A stretch of DNA of 25,724 nt from an uncultured Muribaculum sp. (GTDB taxonomy: Bacteria; Bacteroidota; Bacteroidia; Bacteroidales; Muribaculaceae), in contig CAJTSK010000034.1 in assembly GCA_910578835.1 (NCBI GenBank), positions 1 through 25,724 of the forward strand, written 5' to 3'. The number at the start of each line of letters is the position of its first letter. Positions within the stretch are counted from its first letter, which is position 1. Shown here piece by piece: positions 14,784-23,672 of this stretch. The translations under genes and the position numbers were made by a program. The notes under the pieces are model-generated. The model had not been told where the DNA came from and did no database searches. It saw only the letters and a list, made by a program, of their open reading frames with translations.

Positions 14784-15341
14784 TTATTGTTTGGTTTCCC
14801 AATAAGGGATATCAGTCAATTTGATGTTGAACTGAAGATTGCTGTAGGGAGGCACACTTCCGTAACCTGTTGCGCCATAGCCCGACACATAGGGGATGAG
14901 TACTTCCACAGAGTCGCCGACATGCATTTCCTGAAGCACGATTCCCCAGCCGCTGATTACGCCCGACAGGTTGGTGCGGAAAATTGAGTCGCCGTAAGAC
15001 TCTGTAAGCAGATAGCTTGAGTCAAATGCGATATCGTTGTAGAAGCGTCCGATGTATTTTACATCGACTGTAGAAGTCCAATACGGGCTAAGGTTGCCGG
15101 CAGTGGCGCTTCGGTCATTGAACCAATGAGCGAGCACATACTGTCCTTTGTCATAGCCCGGACGTATTTCCGTATAATAAGGAGTTCCGTCAGGATTGGT
15201 GAGATTTTTTTTCTCTTCAAGCCATGAGTTATTGGCATCGCGCCATTCGGCGTAGTCTTCCCAGTTATTGTCGTTTTTACACGCAGAGACAGCGACAGCA
15301 ATAACGATTCCCAATATAAGGATTAAGGGTAATTTTCTCAT
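14784..15341 (-). CDS. FKBP-type peptidyl-prolyl isomerase-like lipoprotein
   Basis: A lipoprotein of 185 aa with signal sequence and lipobox SAC (Cys21). The C-terminal half has the FKBP fold: VDVKYIGRFYNDIAFDSSYL, then SGVISGWGIVLQEMHVGDSVEVLIPYVSGYGATGYGSVPPYSNLQFNIKL read in short steps as GWGIVLQEM, GDSVEVLIP, GYGATGYG and IPPYS-like VPPYSNLQF. It is a putative proline isomerase or chaperone of envelope proteins. The N-terminal region is short and lacks a dimerisation arm. It lies 16 bp after lemA and 25 bp before glmS, so it is co-transcribed. Bacteroidota often have several such lipoproteins; whether it is catalytically active is unknown. Confidence 0.87.
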   Translation of the reverse strand: MRKLPLILILGIVIAVAVSACKNDNNWEDYAEWRDANNSWLEEKKNLTNPDGTPYYTEIRPGYDKGQYVLAHWFNDRSATAGNLSPYWTSTVDVKYIGRFYNDIAFDSSYLLTESYGDSIFRTNLSGVISGWGIVLQEMHVGDSVEVLIPYVSGYGATGYGSVPPYSNLQFNIKLTDIPYWETKQ

Positions 15342-15357
15342 TTAATAAAATTGATGG

Positions 15358-15942
15358 TTAGAACTCGACCTTCGGGGCTGTCTCGGCTCCCGCAGCAGCC
15401 TTGAACTGGGGCTTCGGGGTAAAACCGAACCATCCGGCATAGATAGTGGTCGGGAACTTCTTGATTGAGGTGTTGTAGTCTTTCACCGCCTCGGTGTATC
15501 GACCACGTGCCACGCTTATGCGGTTTTCGGTGCCCTCAAGCTGCACCTGAAGGTCGCGGAAATTCTCGTTGGCTTTCAGGTCGGGGTAAGCTTCGCTGAC
15601 GGCGAGCAGCGATTTGAGCGCGCCGGTCAGCTGATTCTGTGCTTCCTGAAACTGTGCGAGGGTTTCCTCATTGAGGTTATCGGCAGAGATGTTGATTGAA
15701 GTAGCTTTGCTACGTGCCTCGGTCACCTTGGTAAAGGTGTTTTCCTCATGAGCGGCGTATCCTTTTACGGTAGCTACAAGGTTAGGTATGAGGTCGGCAC
15801 GGCGCTGATACTGGTTTTCAACTTCCGCCCAGTTCTGGTCGACAGTCTGCTGCTTGTCTACAAGCGAGTTATAGTTACATGACGATAGGCTTGCCATGCA
15901 GGCTACGCCTATCATCATAGAGAAGAGTCTGTTGAGTTTCAT
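15358..15942 (-). CDS. lemA: LemA family lipoprotein
   Basis: A 194-aa LemA protein with N-terminal lipoprotein signal (lipobox LSSC, Cys22) followed by a long alpha-helical domain. Family signatures are VDQNWAEVENQYQRRADLIP, NLVATVKGYAAHE, ARSKA, and the late NFRDLQVQLEGTENRISVAR and YNTSIKKFP. The C-terminal AGWFGFTPKPQFKA tail is typical. LemA proteins are membrane-anchored with the helical part outside the cytoplasm; their function is poorly defined. The usual companion genes for TPM-domain proteins are absent. Here it lies 29 bp after glyS and 16 bp before the FKBP gene, within a housekeeping operon. Confidence 0.94.
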   Translation of the reverse strand: MKLNRLFSMMIGVACMASLSSCNYNSLVDKQQTVDQNWAEVENQYQRRADLIPNLVATVKGYAAHEENTFTKVTEARSKATSINISADNLNEETLAQFQEAQNQLTGALKSLLAVSEAYPDLKANENFRDLQVQLEGTENRISVARGRYTEAVKDYNTSIKKFPTTIYAGWFGFTPKPQFKAAAGAETAPKVEF

Positions 15943-15971
15943 AATTTGTCGAAAATTTTAGTGAGAAGTGA

Positions 15972-17516
15972 TTAACCGAGCTTGCGGAGTAGAGAGTTGA
16001 TGCTTACGGTGTCATGGATAAGCTTGTGAAGGTCGCTTATGTTGACACGCTTCTGCTCCATTGAGTCGCGTTCGCGCAAGGTTACGGTGTTGTCTTCGAG
16101 GGTCTGGTGGTCAACGGTCACGCAGAAAGGAGTACCGATGGCATCCTGACGGCGGTAGCGCTTGCCGATAGAGTCTTTTTCCTCGTAGTGGGTGGGGAAG
16201 TCAAACTTGAGGTCGTTTACTATCTCGCGAGCCTTTTCGGGGAGTCCGTCTTTGCGTACGAGCGGCATTACAGCACACTTCACGGGGGCAAGTGCCGGCG
16301 GAAGGTGGAGCACTACGCGGGTGTCGCCTCCTTCAAGCTGCTGCTCTTCGTAGCTTGAGCAAAGCACTGAAAGGAACATACGGTCAACGCCAATCGAAGT
16401 CTCGATGACATAGGGGGTATAGCTTTCGTTAAGCTCGGGGTCGAAATATTGAATCTTCTTGCCTGAGAATTTCTCATGCTGCGAAAGGTCAAAGTTGGTA
16501 CGTGAGTGGATACCCTCGACTTCCTTGAACCCAAACGGCATCTCAAACTCGATGTCGGTGGCTGCGTTGGCGTAGTGGGCAAGCTTTTCGTGGTCGTGGT
16601 AGCGATATTTCTGGTCACCGAGACCGAGTGCCTTGTGCCATTTCAGGCGGGTTTCCTTCCAGTTCTTGAACCATTCGAGTTCCTGACCGGGGCGCACGAA
16701 GAACTGCATCTCCATCTGCTCAAACTCGCGCATGCGGAAGATGAACTGACGTGCCACAATCTCGTTGCGGAAAGCCTTACCGATCTGTGCGATACCAAAG
16801 GGTATGCGCATACGTCCTGTCTTCTGTACGTTGAGGTAGTTGACAAAGATGCCCTGAGCGGTCTCAGGACGGAGATATACGGTCATGGCGCCATCGGCGG
16901 TCGAACCCATCTCGGTGCGGAACATGAGGTTGAACTGGCGCACTTCAGTCCAGTTCTTTGTGCCTGAAATCGGGTCTACGATTTCCTGGTCGATGATAAT
17001 CTGGCGAAGTTCTTCGAGATTGTTGTCGTTCATCGCCTGGGCAAAACGCTCGTGGAGGGCGTCGCGCTTTGCTTTCTGCTCCTGTATGCGCGGATTGGTC
17101 TCGCGGAACAATGCCTCGTCAAAGGAGTCGCCGAAACGCTTGCGCGCTTTTTCTACCTCTTTCTCGATTTTTTCATCAAATTTAGCGATTGCATCTTCAA
17201 TCAGCACATCGGCACGATAGCGCTTCTTTGAGTCCTTATTGTCAATCAAGGGGTCATTGAACGCGTCAACGTGTCCCGATGCCTTCCAGATAGTGGGGTG
17301 CATGAAAATGGCGGAATCGATGCCCACGATATTGTCGTGAAGCAGTGTCATCGCGTCCCACCAGTAACGCTTGATATTGTTTTTCATCTCGACGCCGTTC
17401 TGTCCGTAGTCATAAACAGCTGAGAGTCCGTCATATATTTCGCTTGAAGGGAATACGAAGCCATATTCCTTGGCATGAGATACTATTTTTTTGAATTGGT
17501 CTTCCTGTTGTGCCAT
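15972..17516 (-). CDS. glyS: Glycyl-tRNA synthetase (homodimeric, class II)
   Basis: Charges tRNA-Gly in the cytoplasm. This is the single-chain alpha2 type, not the bacterial alpha2beta2 type, as is normal in Bacteroidota. Visible are the N-terminal KEYGFVFPSSEIYDGLSAVY and YDYGQNGVEMKNNIKRYWW, class II motif 2 (FRNEIVARQFIFRMREFEQM), the glycine-site LRPETAQGIF, and motif 3 (ETSIGVDRMFLSVL). The C-terminal anticodon-binding domain starts near residue 400 (LAPVKCAVMPL). The 514-aa length is complete. It is the first gene of the glyS-lemA-FKBP-glmS operon, transcribed from a consensus promoter 28 bp upstream. Confidence 0.98.
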   Translation of the reverse strand: MAQQEDQFKKIVSHAKEYGFVFPSSEIYDGLSAVYDYGQNGVEMKNNIKRYWWDAMTLLHDNIVGIDSAIFMHPTIWKASGHVDAFNDPLIDNKDSKKRYRADVLIEDAIAKFDEKIEKEVEKARKRFGDSFDEALFRETNPRIQEQKAKRDALHERFAQAMNDNNLEELRQIIIDQEIVDPISGTKNWTEVRQFNLMFRTEMGSTADGAMTVYLRPETAQGIFVNYLNVQKTGRMRIPFGIAQIGKAFRNEIVARQFIFRMREFEQMEMQFFVRPGQELEWFKNWKETRLKWHKALGLGDQKYRYHDHEKLAHYANAATDIEFEMPFGFKEVEGIHSRTNFDLSQHEKFSGKKIQYFDPELNESYTPYVIETSIGVDRMFLSVLCSSYEEQQLEGGDTRVVLHLPPALAPVKCAVMPLVRKDGLPEKAREIVNDLKFDFPTHYEEKDSIGKRYRRQDAIGTPFCVTVDHQTLEDNTVTLRERDSMEQKRVNISDLHKLIHDTVSINSLLRKLG

Positions 17517-17543
17517 AATTCCTAATTAATAATTTTAGAGTCA

Positions 17544-17575
17544 CAAAGATACGCAAAAATGATTAATCGAGCAAA
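17544..17575 (-). promoter_or_regulatory. Promoter of the glyS operon, overlapping the GH95 3' end
   Basis: On the minus strand TTTG (17572-17575) and TATCTTTG (17544-17551) are separated by exactly 20 bp, a full match to the Bacteroidota consensus. The -33 box lies inside the last codons of the GH95 gene (stop at 17563). The predicted leader is roughly 20 nt. Confidence 0.8.
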
Positions 17576-19974
17576 ATTTCAGCTTTTTCTCCCTTTTTAA
17601 GGGATAATACGATATATTCCCCTATGGGATAGGGCGCGTCGTTGACTGTGATTCTGCTCGCTCCGGCGGGTGTCTTTATCTTTACTTCGGGGGCATATCC
17701 GCCTGTGATTCCGATGCGCGACACTTTGCCGTTGCTCCAGCTCATATCTATTTCTGCTCCTCCTCTTGCCTTGAAGCCGCGTATGGAGCCTGATTGCCAT
17801 TCGTCGGGGAGCGCGGGGAGCGGATTGATAAACCCGTCCTGGCTCTGTAGCAGCATCTCGCCTATACCTGCCGCGCCGCCCCAGTTGCCATCCATCTGAA
17901 ACGGTGGATGAGAGCAAAACAGATTGGGGAATGTCCCGGCATCGTGATGTGGTCTGTCGGCGGTGTATGCCGGTACAAGGAGCGACTTGAAGAGGCGGTA
18001 GGCACGATTGCCGTCGCCGAGACGCGCCCAGAAGTTTACTTTCCAAGCGCGGCTCCAGCCTGTGCCGCCGTCGCCGCGTCGGTCGAGGGTCTTGCGTGCC
18101 GCGTCGGCAAGGTCAGGGGTGTTGACTACCGATATCTGGTTGCCCGGATGAAGGGCATAGAGATGGCTTACATGACGGTGATGGGGGTCGGTCTCCTTGT
18201 ACTCTTCAAGCCATTCCATCAGTCGTCCGTCGCTGCCTGTGAGATGTGGCGGCAGGAGCGCGATGTCGGCTTTAAGCGAGTCGGCAAATTCCCTGTCCAC
18301 GCCGAGTATAGAGGCGGCATCAATCGTGTTGCTGTAAAGTTCGCGTATGAGCTGGGTGTCCATTGCCGGACCCATCACCACGCTGATCGGAGTCTTGCCG
18401 TCGGGGGCGAAGAAAGTGTTTTCCGGCGATGAGCTTGGTGCGGTCACGAGCCAGCCATGTTTCGGCTCTTTAATCATGGTCGAGCGGAAAAATTCGGCGG
18501 CGCCCTTCATCACGGGATATATCCCGGCGAGATAGATCGTGTCGCCGCTGTATAGGTAGTGTTCCCAAAGATGGGCGCATAGCCATGCCCCGCCGGTGTT
18601 GGTGGCTCCCCACGACGGATGTTCGCCGGGGTCGGTGTATTCCCAGGGATTGGTCATCATATGCATCACCCAGCCTTTTGCCGCCGGACCATAAAATACT
18701 TTCGCCGTGTGCTTGCCGTTGGGCACGGCGCGCTTCACGAGGTCTACGAGCGGCAGGTGAAGCTCCGACAGGTTGCCGGGTTCCGCGCCCCAGTGGTTCA
18801 TCTGCACGTTTATGTTGGTGTGATAGTCTCCGTTCCATGGAGTCACCACGTCATTTGCCCAAAGCCCCTGAAGGTTGGGGGGCAGGCTGCCGGGGTATGT
18901 GCTTGATATGAGCAGGTATCTGCCATAGTTGTAATACAGCGCGGCAAGAGAGGGGTCGCTTTCGGTCTGAAACCGTTCGATTCGCTCGTTGGTGGGCAGG
19001 TGGGCTATTTTGCCCTCCGGAAGGGTCACTGATGCGCGGTCAAAGAGTTCGCGGTGACGCTCTATCCCCAGTTTGTGGAGCGATTCAGGGTCTTCCCCGC
19101 CGAGCACATCGGCTACATCGTTTATGGCATCGGTCATGTATTTCGCCCCGTTGAGGTAAGAGGTGGCTGCTCCTACGATGATGTATGCTTCGTCGGCATT
19201 GCTTACCGAGATGGTGCTGTCGGTGGCGGCGGTGGTGGCGTTGTCGCCTTTTGCGCGAGTCGCTGCCACTGCGGCATATCTTACCCCGTCGACTCCCGGC
19301 TGTCCGCTTTCAAGCATTCCCGACAGCATGATCATGCCCGCGCCGGCTGAAGCGACTGTTGCATTCTCCTTGCGGTGGAGCGCGGCGGTAAAGTTTACCG
19401 CACCGGGCTGCGATGACTTTATATGGTAAATCATCACATCTTCTCCGCGGGGCACCATGCACTCTGCCACGTAGCGCACACCTCCTATCGTATAACTTGT
19501 GGTCGCCGTGGCATCCTGTAGGTTGAGCCAGCGCAGATAGTCGCTCACTTCTGTGCCGTGGTAGCTCAGGCTTATGTCAAGGTCGGCGAGCATCTGGTAG
19601 CTGCCGTATGTGCCAAGGTCAGTGCTTTTTGTCGGCACGAAGGTGGAGTACATCAGCTCTTGTGCCTCAAGGTTTTTCCCTTCGGTGAGCAACCGCTGTA
19701 TTTCGGGTAGGCTTTCGGCAGCGGCGGGATTGTCATAGCACGCCTTTGAGCCGCTCCACATGCTGATTTCATTTAACACGATTTTTTCATCGAACGGGTT
19801 GCCGTAGGGCATCATGCCGAGTCGTCCGTTGCCGAGTGGCAAGGTTTCTTCCCACTGAGCCGCAGGGGCGGTGTACCACAAGGTCATGTCGGCGGGAAAT
19901 CCCGGGGTGGTGCTTTCGGCAGACAGCGCGTTTATCGCGGTGATTCCTGCCATTGTGGCTGCGATATGTCTCAT
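17563..19974 (-). CDS. Secreted GH95 alpha-L-fucosidase-type glycoside hydrolase
   Basis: Family 95 enzymes remove terminal alpha-1,2-fucose (some act on alpha-galactose) from mucin, milk or plant glycans by inversion. ATG 19974 is preferred because it begins a signal peptide (MRHIAATMAGITAINALSA); the frame is open further upstream but has no signal there. The N-terminal beta domain starts TLWYTAPAAQWEETLPLGNG. The (alpha/alpha)6 barrel shows NINVQMNHWG (Asn387, Asn389), SSSPENTF (Glu518), DPHHRHVSHLYALHPG and FQMDGNWGG (Asp695). Glu518, Asp695 and the two Asn sit where the catalytic acid, base-activated Asp and helper Asn of characterised GH95 enzymes are expected; that mapping is inference. 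803 aa, normal length. The gene is followed after 46 bp by glyS. Confidence 0.92.
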   Translation of the reverse strand: MRHIAATMAGITAINALSAESTTPGFPADMTLWYTAPAAQWEETLPLGNGRLGMMPYGNPFDEKIVLNEISMWSGSKACYDNPAAAESLPEIQRLLTEGKNLEAQELMYSTFVPTKSTDLGTYGSYQMLADLDISLSYHGTEVSDYLRWLNLQDATATTSYTIGGVRYVAECMVPRGEDVMIYHIKSSQPGAVNFTAALHRKENATVASAGAGMIMLSGMLESGQPGVDGVRYAAVAATRAKGDNATTAATDSTISVSNADEAYIIVGAATSYLNGAKYMTDAINDVADVLGGEDPESLHKLGIERHRELFDRASVTLPEGKIAHLPTNERIERFQTESDPSLAALYYNYGRYLLISSTYPGSLPPNLQGLWANDVVTPWNGDYHTNINVQMNHWGAEPGNLSELHLPLVDLVKRAVPNGKHTAKVFYGPAAKGWVMHMMTNPWEYTDPGEHPSWGATNTGGAWLCAHLWEHYLYSGDTIYLAGIYPVMKGAAEFFRSTMIKEPKHGWLVTAPSSSPENTFFAPDGKTPISVVMGPAMDTQLIRELYSNTIDAASILGVDREFADSLKADIALLPPHLTGSDGRLMEWLEEYKETDPHHRHVSHLYALHPGNQISVVNTPDLADAARKTLDRRGDGGTGWSRAWKVNFWARLGDGNRAYRLFKSLLVPAYTADRPHHDAGTFPNLFCSHPPFQMDGNWGGAAGIGEMLLQSQDGFINPLPALPDEWQSGSIRGFKARGGAEIDMSWSNGKVSRIGITGGYAPEVKIKTPAGASRITVNDAPYPIGEYIVLSLKKGEKAEILLD

Positions 19975-20011
19975 AACAGTTAGTTTGACGTCAGGTATTT
20001 TGTATTTGTTG

Positions 20012-20019
20012 CAAAAATA
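20012..20019 (-). promoter_or_regulatory. Possible -7 box for the GH95 gene
   Basis: The minus strand reads TATTTTTG (TAnnTTTG) about 38 bp before the preferred GH95 start. No good -33 box lies 19-21 bp further upstream. If used, it excludes starts upstream of 19974. Confidence 0.35.
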
Positions 20020-20061
20020 GCAAATTGTGGCGAAATGTCGTGTCATGCGGAAATTTTTTGT

Positions 20062-20069
20062 TAACTTTG
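20062..20069 (+). promoter_or_regulatory. Probable -7 box of the parC operon
   Basis: TAACTTTG matches TAnnTTTG and is identical to the -7 box of the GH3 gene. It lies 48 bp before the preferred parC ATG (20118). A recognisable -33 TTTG is missing at the usual distance. Confidence 0.5.
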
Positions 20070-20117
20070 TAGAGATTGCGTGTTTTACGCTTTACCCATG
20101 AAATCATTATCCCGGCA

Positions 20118-22805
20118 ATGAGCGACGATATAGACGATATGACATTACCTGAAGAAGAGGAGGCTGCTCCTCTTCAAGGCGACTCTGTTGAAAAAGGTGG
20201 CAGAGTGACTCTTGACACCACTGACGACGTGGTGAGACATCAGTTGCGTGGCATGTACCAGAGCTGGTTTCTCGACTATGCATCATATGTGATACTTGAA
20301 CGAGCGGTTCCGCACATCACCGACGGTCTGAAGCCGGTGCAGCGGCGCATACTCCATTCGATGCGCACCCTTGACGACGGGCGTTTCAACAAGGTTGCCA
20401 ATGTGGTGGGTGACACGATGAAATATCATCCCCACGGTGATGCCTCGATTAAAGACGCGCTTGTGCAGTTGGGACAGAAAGACCTGCTTGTAGAGACACA
20501 GGGTAACTGGGGTAACATACTTACCGGAGCTTCGGCTGCGGCAGGCCGATATATCGAGGCGCGTCTGTCTCACTTTGCCCTGGAGGTGCTTTACAGCCCG
20601 AAAGTCACCGACTGGACTGTGTCGTATGATGGCAGAAATCCGGAGCCGGTGACGCTTCCCGCCAAGTTCCCGCTGTTGTTGGTGCAGGGTGTGGAAGGTA
20701 TTGCTGTAGGTCTGTCGTCAAAGATATTGCCCCATAACTTCAACGAGATAATTGATGCGGCGATTGCCTACCTTAATGGAGAGGAATTTACGCTTTATCC
20801 CGATTTCCCCACCGGCGGATTTCTCGATGTCTCCAAGTATAACGACGGGGAGCGTGGAGGCTCGGTGAAAATCAGGGCTAAGATTGAAAAGGTTGACAAC
20901 AAGACACTTGCAATAACAGAAATACCTTTCGGCAAGACGACAGGCTCGCTTTCCGACTCCATATTGAAAGCCGCTGAAAAGGGCAAGATAAAAGTGCGCA
21001 AGGTTGAGGACATGACATCTGAAACAGCCTTGATACTGGTGCATCTCCTGCCGGGAACATCGTCAGACAAGGCTATCGACGCGCTTTATGCTTTCACCGA
21101 CTGTGAACTGAGCGTGTCGCCCAACTGTTGCGTGATTTCTGAAAAGAAGCCTCATTTTCTTGGGGTAAGCGATGTGTTGCGCCATAGCGTCGACACTACC
21201 CGCGACCTGCTCCGCCGCGAGCTGGAGATACAGCGTGCCGAAATCGAGGAGTCGCTTCACTTCGCGTCGCTCGAACGGATATTTATCGAAGAGCGTATCT
21301 ACAAGGATAAGGAGTTTGAGCAAGGGGAGTCAATGGACGATGTGCTTGCCCATATCGACAAGCGTCTTGAGCCGTTCAAGAAGTCGCTGTGGCGAGAGGT
21401 GACACGCGACGACCTGCTTAAACTGATGGAGATAAGGATGAAGCGTATCTTGAAGTTTAACAGCGACGATGCCGACCGCCAGATAGCCAATTACAAGGAC
21501 CGTATAGCCGCTATCGACGATAATCTCGCCCATATGGTGAGGTTTACCATCGATTGGTATTCGCGCCTTAAAGAAAAATATGGCGCGCCTTATCAACGTC
21601 GCACTGTCATACGCAGTTTTGACAATATTGCGGCGGCTACCGTTGCCGAGGCAAACGAAAAACTGTATATCAATCGAGAGGAGGGCTTCATAGGCACTTC
21701 GCTCAAAAAAGATGAATACATATGTAATTGCTCCGACATCGATGATATTATCATCTTTTACAAGGATGGTAAATATAAGGTGGTGAAGGTGCAGGAAAAG
21801 ATGTTTATCGGTAAGAATGTGCTGTATGTCAATGTGTTCAAACATAAAGACGAGCGCACAATATACAATGTCATATACCAGAACGGAAAAGGTGGCATAT
21901 ATTACATGAAGCGTTTCTCTGTGACCGGTGTCACACGCGACAAGGAGTATGACCTTACCCAGGGATTGCCCGGCTCGAAGGTGATGTGGTTTAGTGCCAA
22001 CCCCAACGGTGAGGCAGAGGTGGTGAAAGTCACGCTCAAACCTAAGTTGCGCCTGAAGACTCTTCAGTTTGACGTCGATTTCGGCGAACTTAGTGTCAAG
22101 GGAAAGGGCGCGCAAGGTAATATCGTCACCAAAAACGAGGTACACCGATTCTCGCTCAAGGAGAAAGGCGCGTCGACTCTCGGAGGACGCGAGGTGTGGT
22201 TTGACCCCGACATCTTGCGCCTTAACTATGATAAGCGCGGTGTCTATCTCGGAGAGTTCCTCGGCAACGACCAGATACTTGTCATACTCAAAAACGGCGA
22301 GTATTACATGTCGAGCTTTGCCGCAAGCAATCATTACGAAGACAATATATTGCGCATCGAGAAGTATCGCCCTGGGCATGTGTGGACTGCGGTGTTGTAT
22401 GATGCCGACCAACAGGGCTATCCTTATCTCAAACGCTTCACTTTCGAGCCTACGGCAAAGCGTACAAGCTTTATAGGCGAGAATGATAAGTCGCAGCTTA
22501 TCATCCTCAGCGATGAGCCGGGATGTCGCATAGAGGTAACTTATGGCGGCGGCGACGCATTCCGCGGTTCGGCGGTGGTTGATGCTGCTGAGTTTATCGC
22601 AGTGAAGAGCTGCAAGGCTAAAGGCAAGCGTCTTACCACTTATGCCGTCGACTCGATAAAGGAGATAGAGCCTAAGGAGGTCGATGTGGTCGATGAGCCG
22701 GAAGAGGAGCTGGAGACTCCTCTGGAAGAAGATATTGCGGCTGAGCCGGAACGCTCCGACGATGAGGTGCGTGACGAGATTAACGGTCAACAACGTATAT
22801 TCTGA
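20118..22805 (+). CDS. parC: DNA topoisomerase IV subunit A (ParC/GyrA family)
   Basis: The DNA-cleaving subunit of topoisomerase IV, which decatenates replicated chromosomes together with ParE (not in this window). The breakage-reunion domain shows ASYVILERAVPHITDGLKPV, the quinolone-target loop KYHPHGDASIKDALVQLGQ and the catalytic tyrosine in AAAGRYIEARLS (Tyr145). A coiled-coil arm (about residues 360-470) is followed by a degenerate beta-pinwheel C-terminal domain and an acidic tail (EPEEELETPLEED). ATG 20118 gives 895 aa starting MSDDIDDMTLPEEEE; a TTG further upstream lies next to the promoter. It is called ParC rather than GyrA from the overall Bacteroidota-type sequence and the lack of a recognisable GyrA-box. 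The stop overlaps the next ATG (TGATG). Confidence 0.92.
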   Translation: MSDDIDDMTLPEEEEAAPLQGDSVEKGGRVTLDTTDDVVRHQLRGMYQSWFLDYASYVILERAVPHITDGLKPVQRRILHSMRTLDDGRFNKVANVVGDTMKYHPHGDASIKDALVQLGQKDLLVETQGNWGNILTGASAAAGRYIEARLSHFALEVLYSPKVTDWTVSYDGRNPEPVTLPAKFPLLLVQGVEGIAVGLSSKILPHNFNEIIDAAIAYLNGEEFTLYPDFPTGGFLDVSKYNDGERGGSVKIRAKIEKVDNKTLAITEIPFGKTTGSLSDSILKAAEKGKIKVRKVEDMTSETALILVHLLPGTSSDKAIDALYAFTDCELSVSPNCCVISEKKPHFLGVSDVLRHSVDTTRDLLRRELEIQRAEIEESLHFASLERIFIEERIYKDKEFEQGESMDDVLAHIDKRLEPFKKSLWREVTRDDLLKLMEIRMKRILKFNSDDADRQIANYKDRIAAIDDNLAHMVRFTIDWYSRLKEKYGAPYQRRTVIRSFDNIAAATVAEANEKLYINREEGFIGTSLKKDEYICNCSDIDDIIIFYKDGKYKVVKVQEKMFIGKNVLYVNVFKHKDERTIYNVIYQNGKGGIYYMKRFSVTGVTRDKEYDLTQGLPGSKVMWFSANPNGEAEVVKVTLKPKLRLKTLQFDVDFGELSVKGKGAQGNIVTKNEVHRFSLKEKGASTLGGREVWFDPDILRLNYDKRGVYLGEFLGNDQILVILKNGEYYMSSFAASNHYEDNILRIEKYRPGHVWTAVLYDADQQGYPYLKRFTFEPTAKRTSFIGENDKSQLIILSDEPGCRIEVTYGGGDAFRGSAVVDAAEFIAVKSCKAKGKRLTTYAVDSIKEIEPKEVDVVDEPEEELETPLEEDIAAEPERSDDEVRDEINGQQRIF

Positions 22806-23668
22806 TGCTGTCGGTCATGTCACGTATCTTGCTCATGATAGTGGCGGTGTTTCTGCCCTTGCTTGCCTCGGCTGCCGATTCGACTGAAGTAAAGCCGTTG
22901 CGTCCCGTCACCTCCGCCTACATGGTGGATGCCGGAGGTGCGCGTCTGGTCAATACCTATCTCACGCCGCTTAAATATTCAGGATGGGCGACTGCGTTTA
23001 ACTACGAGCGCATGCAGGCGATGAAGTTTTCTCCTGACAATTGGGTGATGCAACTGCGTGGCGGCATTACCCTTAACCGCTCTGTCAATCCTTCTGGCAA
23101 CGCGACCATGTGGCGTCTGACCGGCGATTTTTCATGGGGCATGATGCACCGCTGGCGTCTCCCTTACGGTATCACGCTTGCTGCGGGAGGAAGTACGGGG
23201 ATTGACCTCGGATGTCTTTACAATACGCGCAATGGCAACAATCCGGTCGCTGTTGAGGCGGCATGGACCGTCAACCTTACAGGATACGCGGCATGGAATT
23301 GTCATGTAGGGCGTCTGCCTGTCACATTGCGTTATCAGCCGGTGTTGCCGGTGACGGGGGTGTTTTTCTCTCCGGAGTATGGTGAATTGTTTTATGAGAT
23401 TTCGCTTGGCGATGATGACGGACTTGCCCATGCCGCCTGGTGGGGCAACTATTTCCGCATGGAAAATCTTGTCACTGCCGACCTGCACTTCGGCGCGACA
23501 TCGCTCCGTGTCGGTTTTCGCAGCAATGTCATCTCTACCAAAGTCAACAATATCACCACGCGTGTTATTAATTCATCGGTGGTCATCGGTGTCGCCGGCG
23601 AGTGGCTTAGTCTGCGCCCCGGTAAAGGCGTTGACCCCGCTGCCCGTATAATATCAGCCCTATATTGA
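22805..23668 (+). CDS. DUF3316-type exported protein
   Basis: 287-aa protein with an N-terminal signal peptide ending near SAADS (about residue 25). The mature part is rich in aromatic residues and alternating beta strands (ARLVNTYLTPLKYSGWATAF, MWRLTGDFSWGMMHRWRLPY, VTLRYQPVLPVTGVFFSPEY), which suggests a small outer-membrane or periplasmic beta-barrel-like protein. This pattern matches the DUF3316 family of Bacteroidota, whose function is unknown. Its ATG overlaps the parC stop by one base (TGATG) and the next gene follows after 4 bp, so it is coupled to both. A second ATG at 22817 would also keep a signal peptide. Confidence 0.82.
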   Translation: MLSVMSRILLMIVAVFLPLLASAADSTEVKPLRPVTSAYMVDAGGARLVNTYLTPLKYSGWATAFNYERMQAMKFSPDNWVMQLRGGITLNRSVNPSGNATMWRLTGDFSWGMMHRWRLPYGITLAAGGSTGIDLGCLYNTRNGNNPVAVEAAWTVNLTGYAAWNCHVGRLPVTLRYQPVLPVTGVFFSPEYGELFYEISLGDDDGLAHAAWWGNYFRMENLVTADLHFGATSLRVGFRSNVISTKVNNITTRVINSSVVIGVAGEWLSLRPGKGVDPAARIISALY

Positions 23669-23672
23669 AGTT

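Noticed and set aside
21330..22793. A 487-codon open frame on the minus strand inside parC
   Set aside because: It lies fully antisense to the conserved parC coding sequence and has no recognisable domain; it is a codon-bias shadow.
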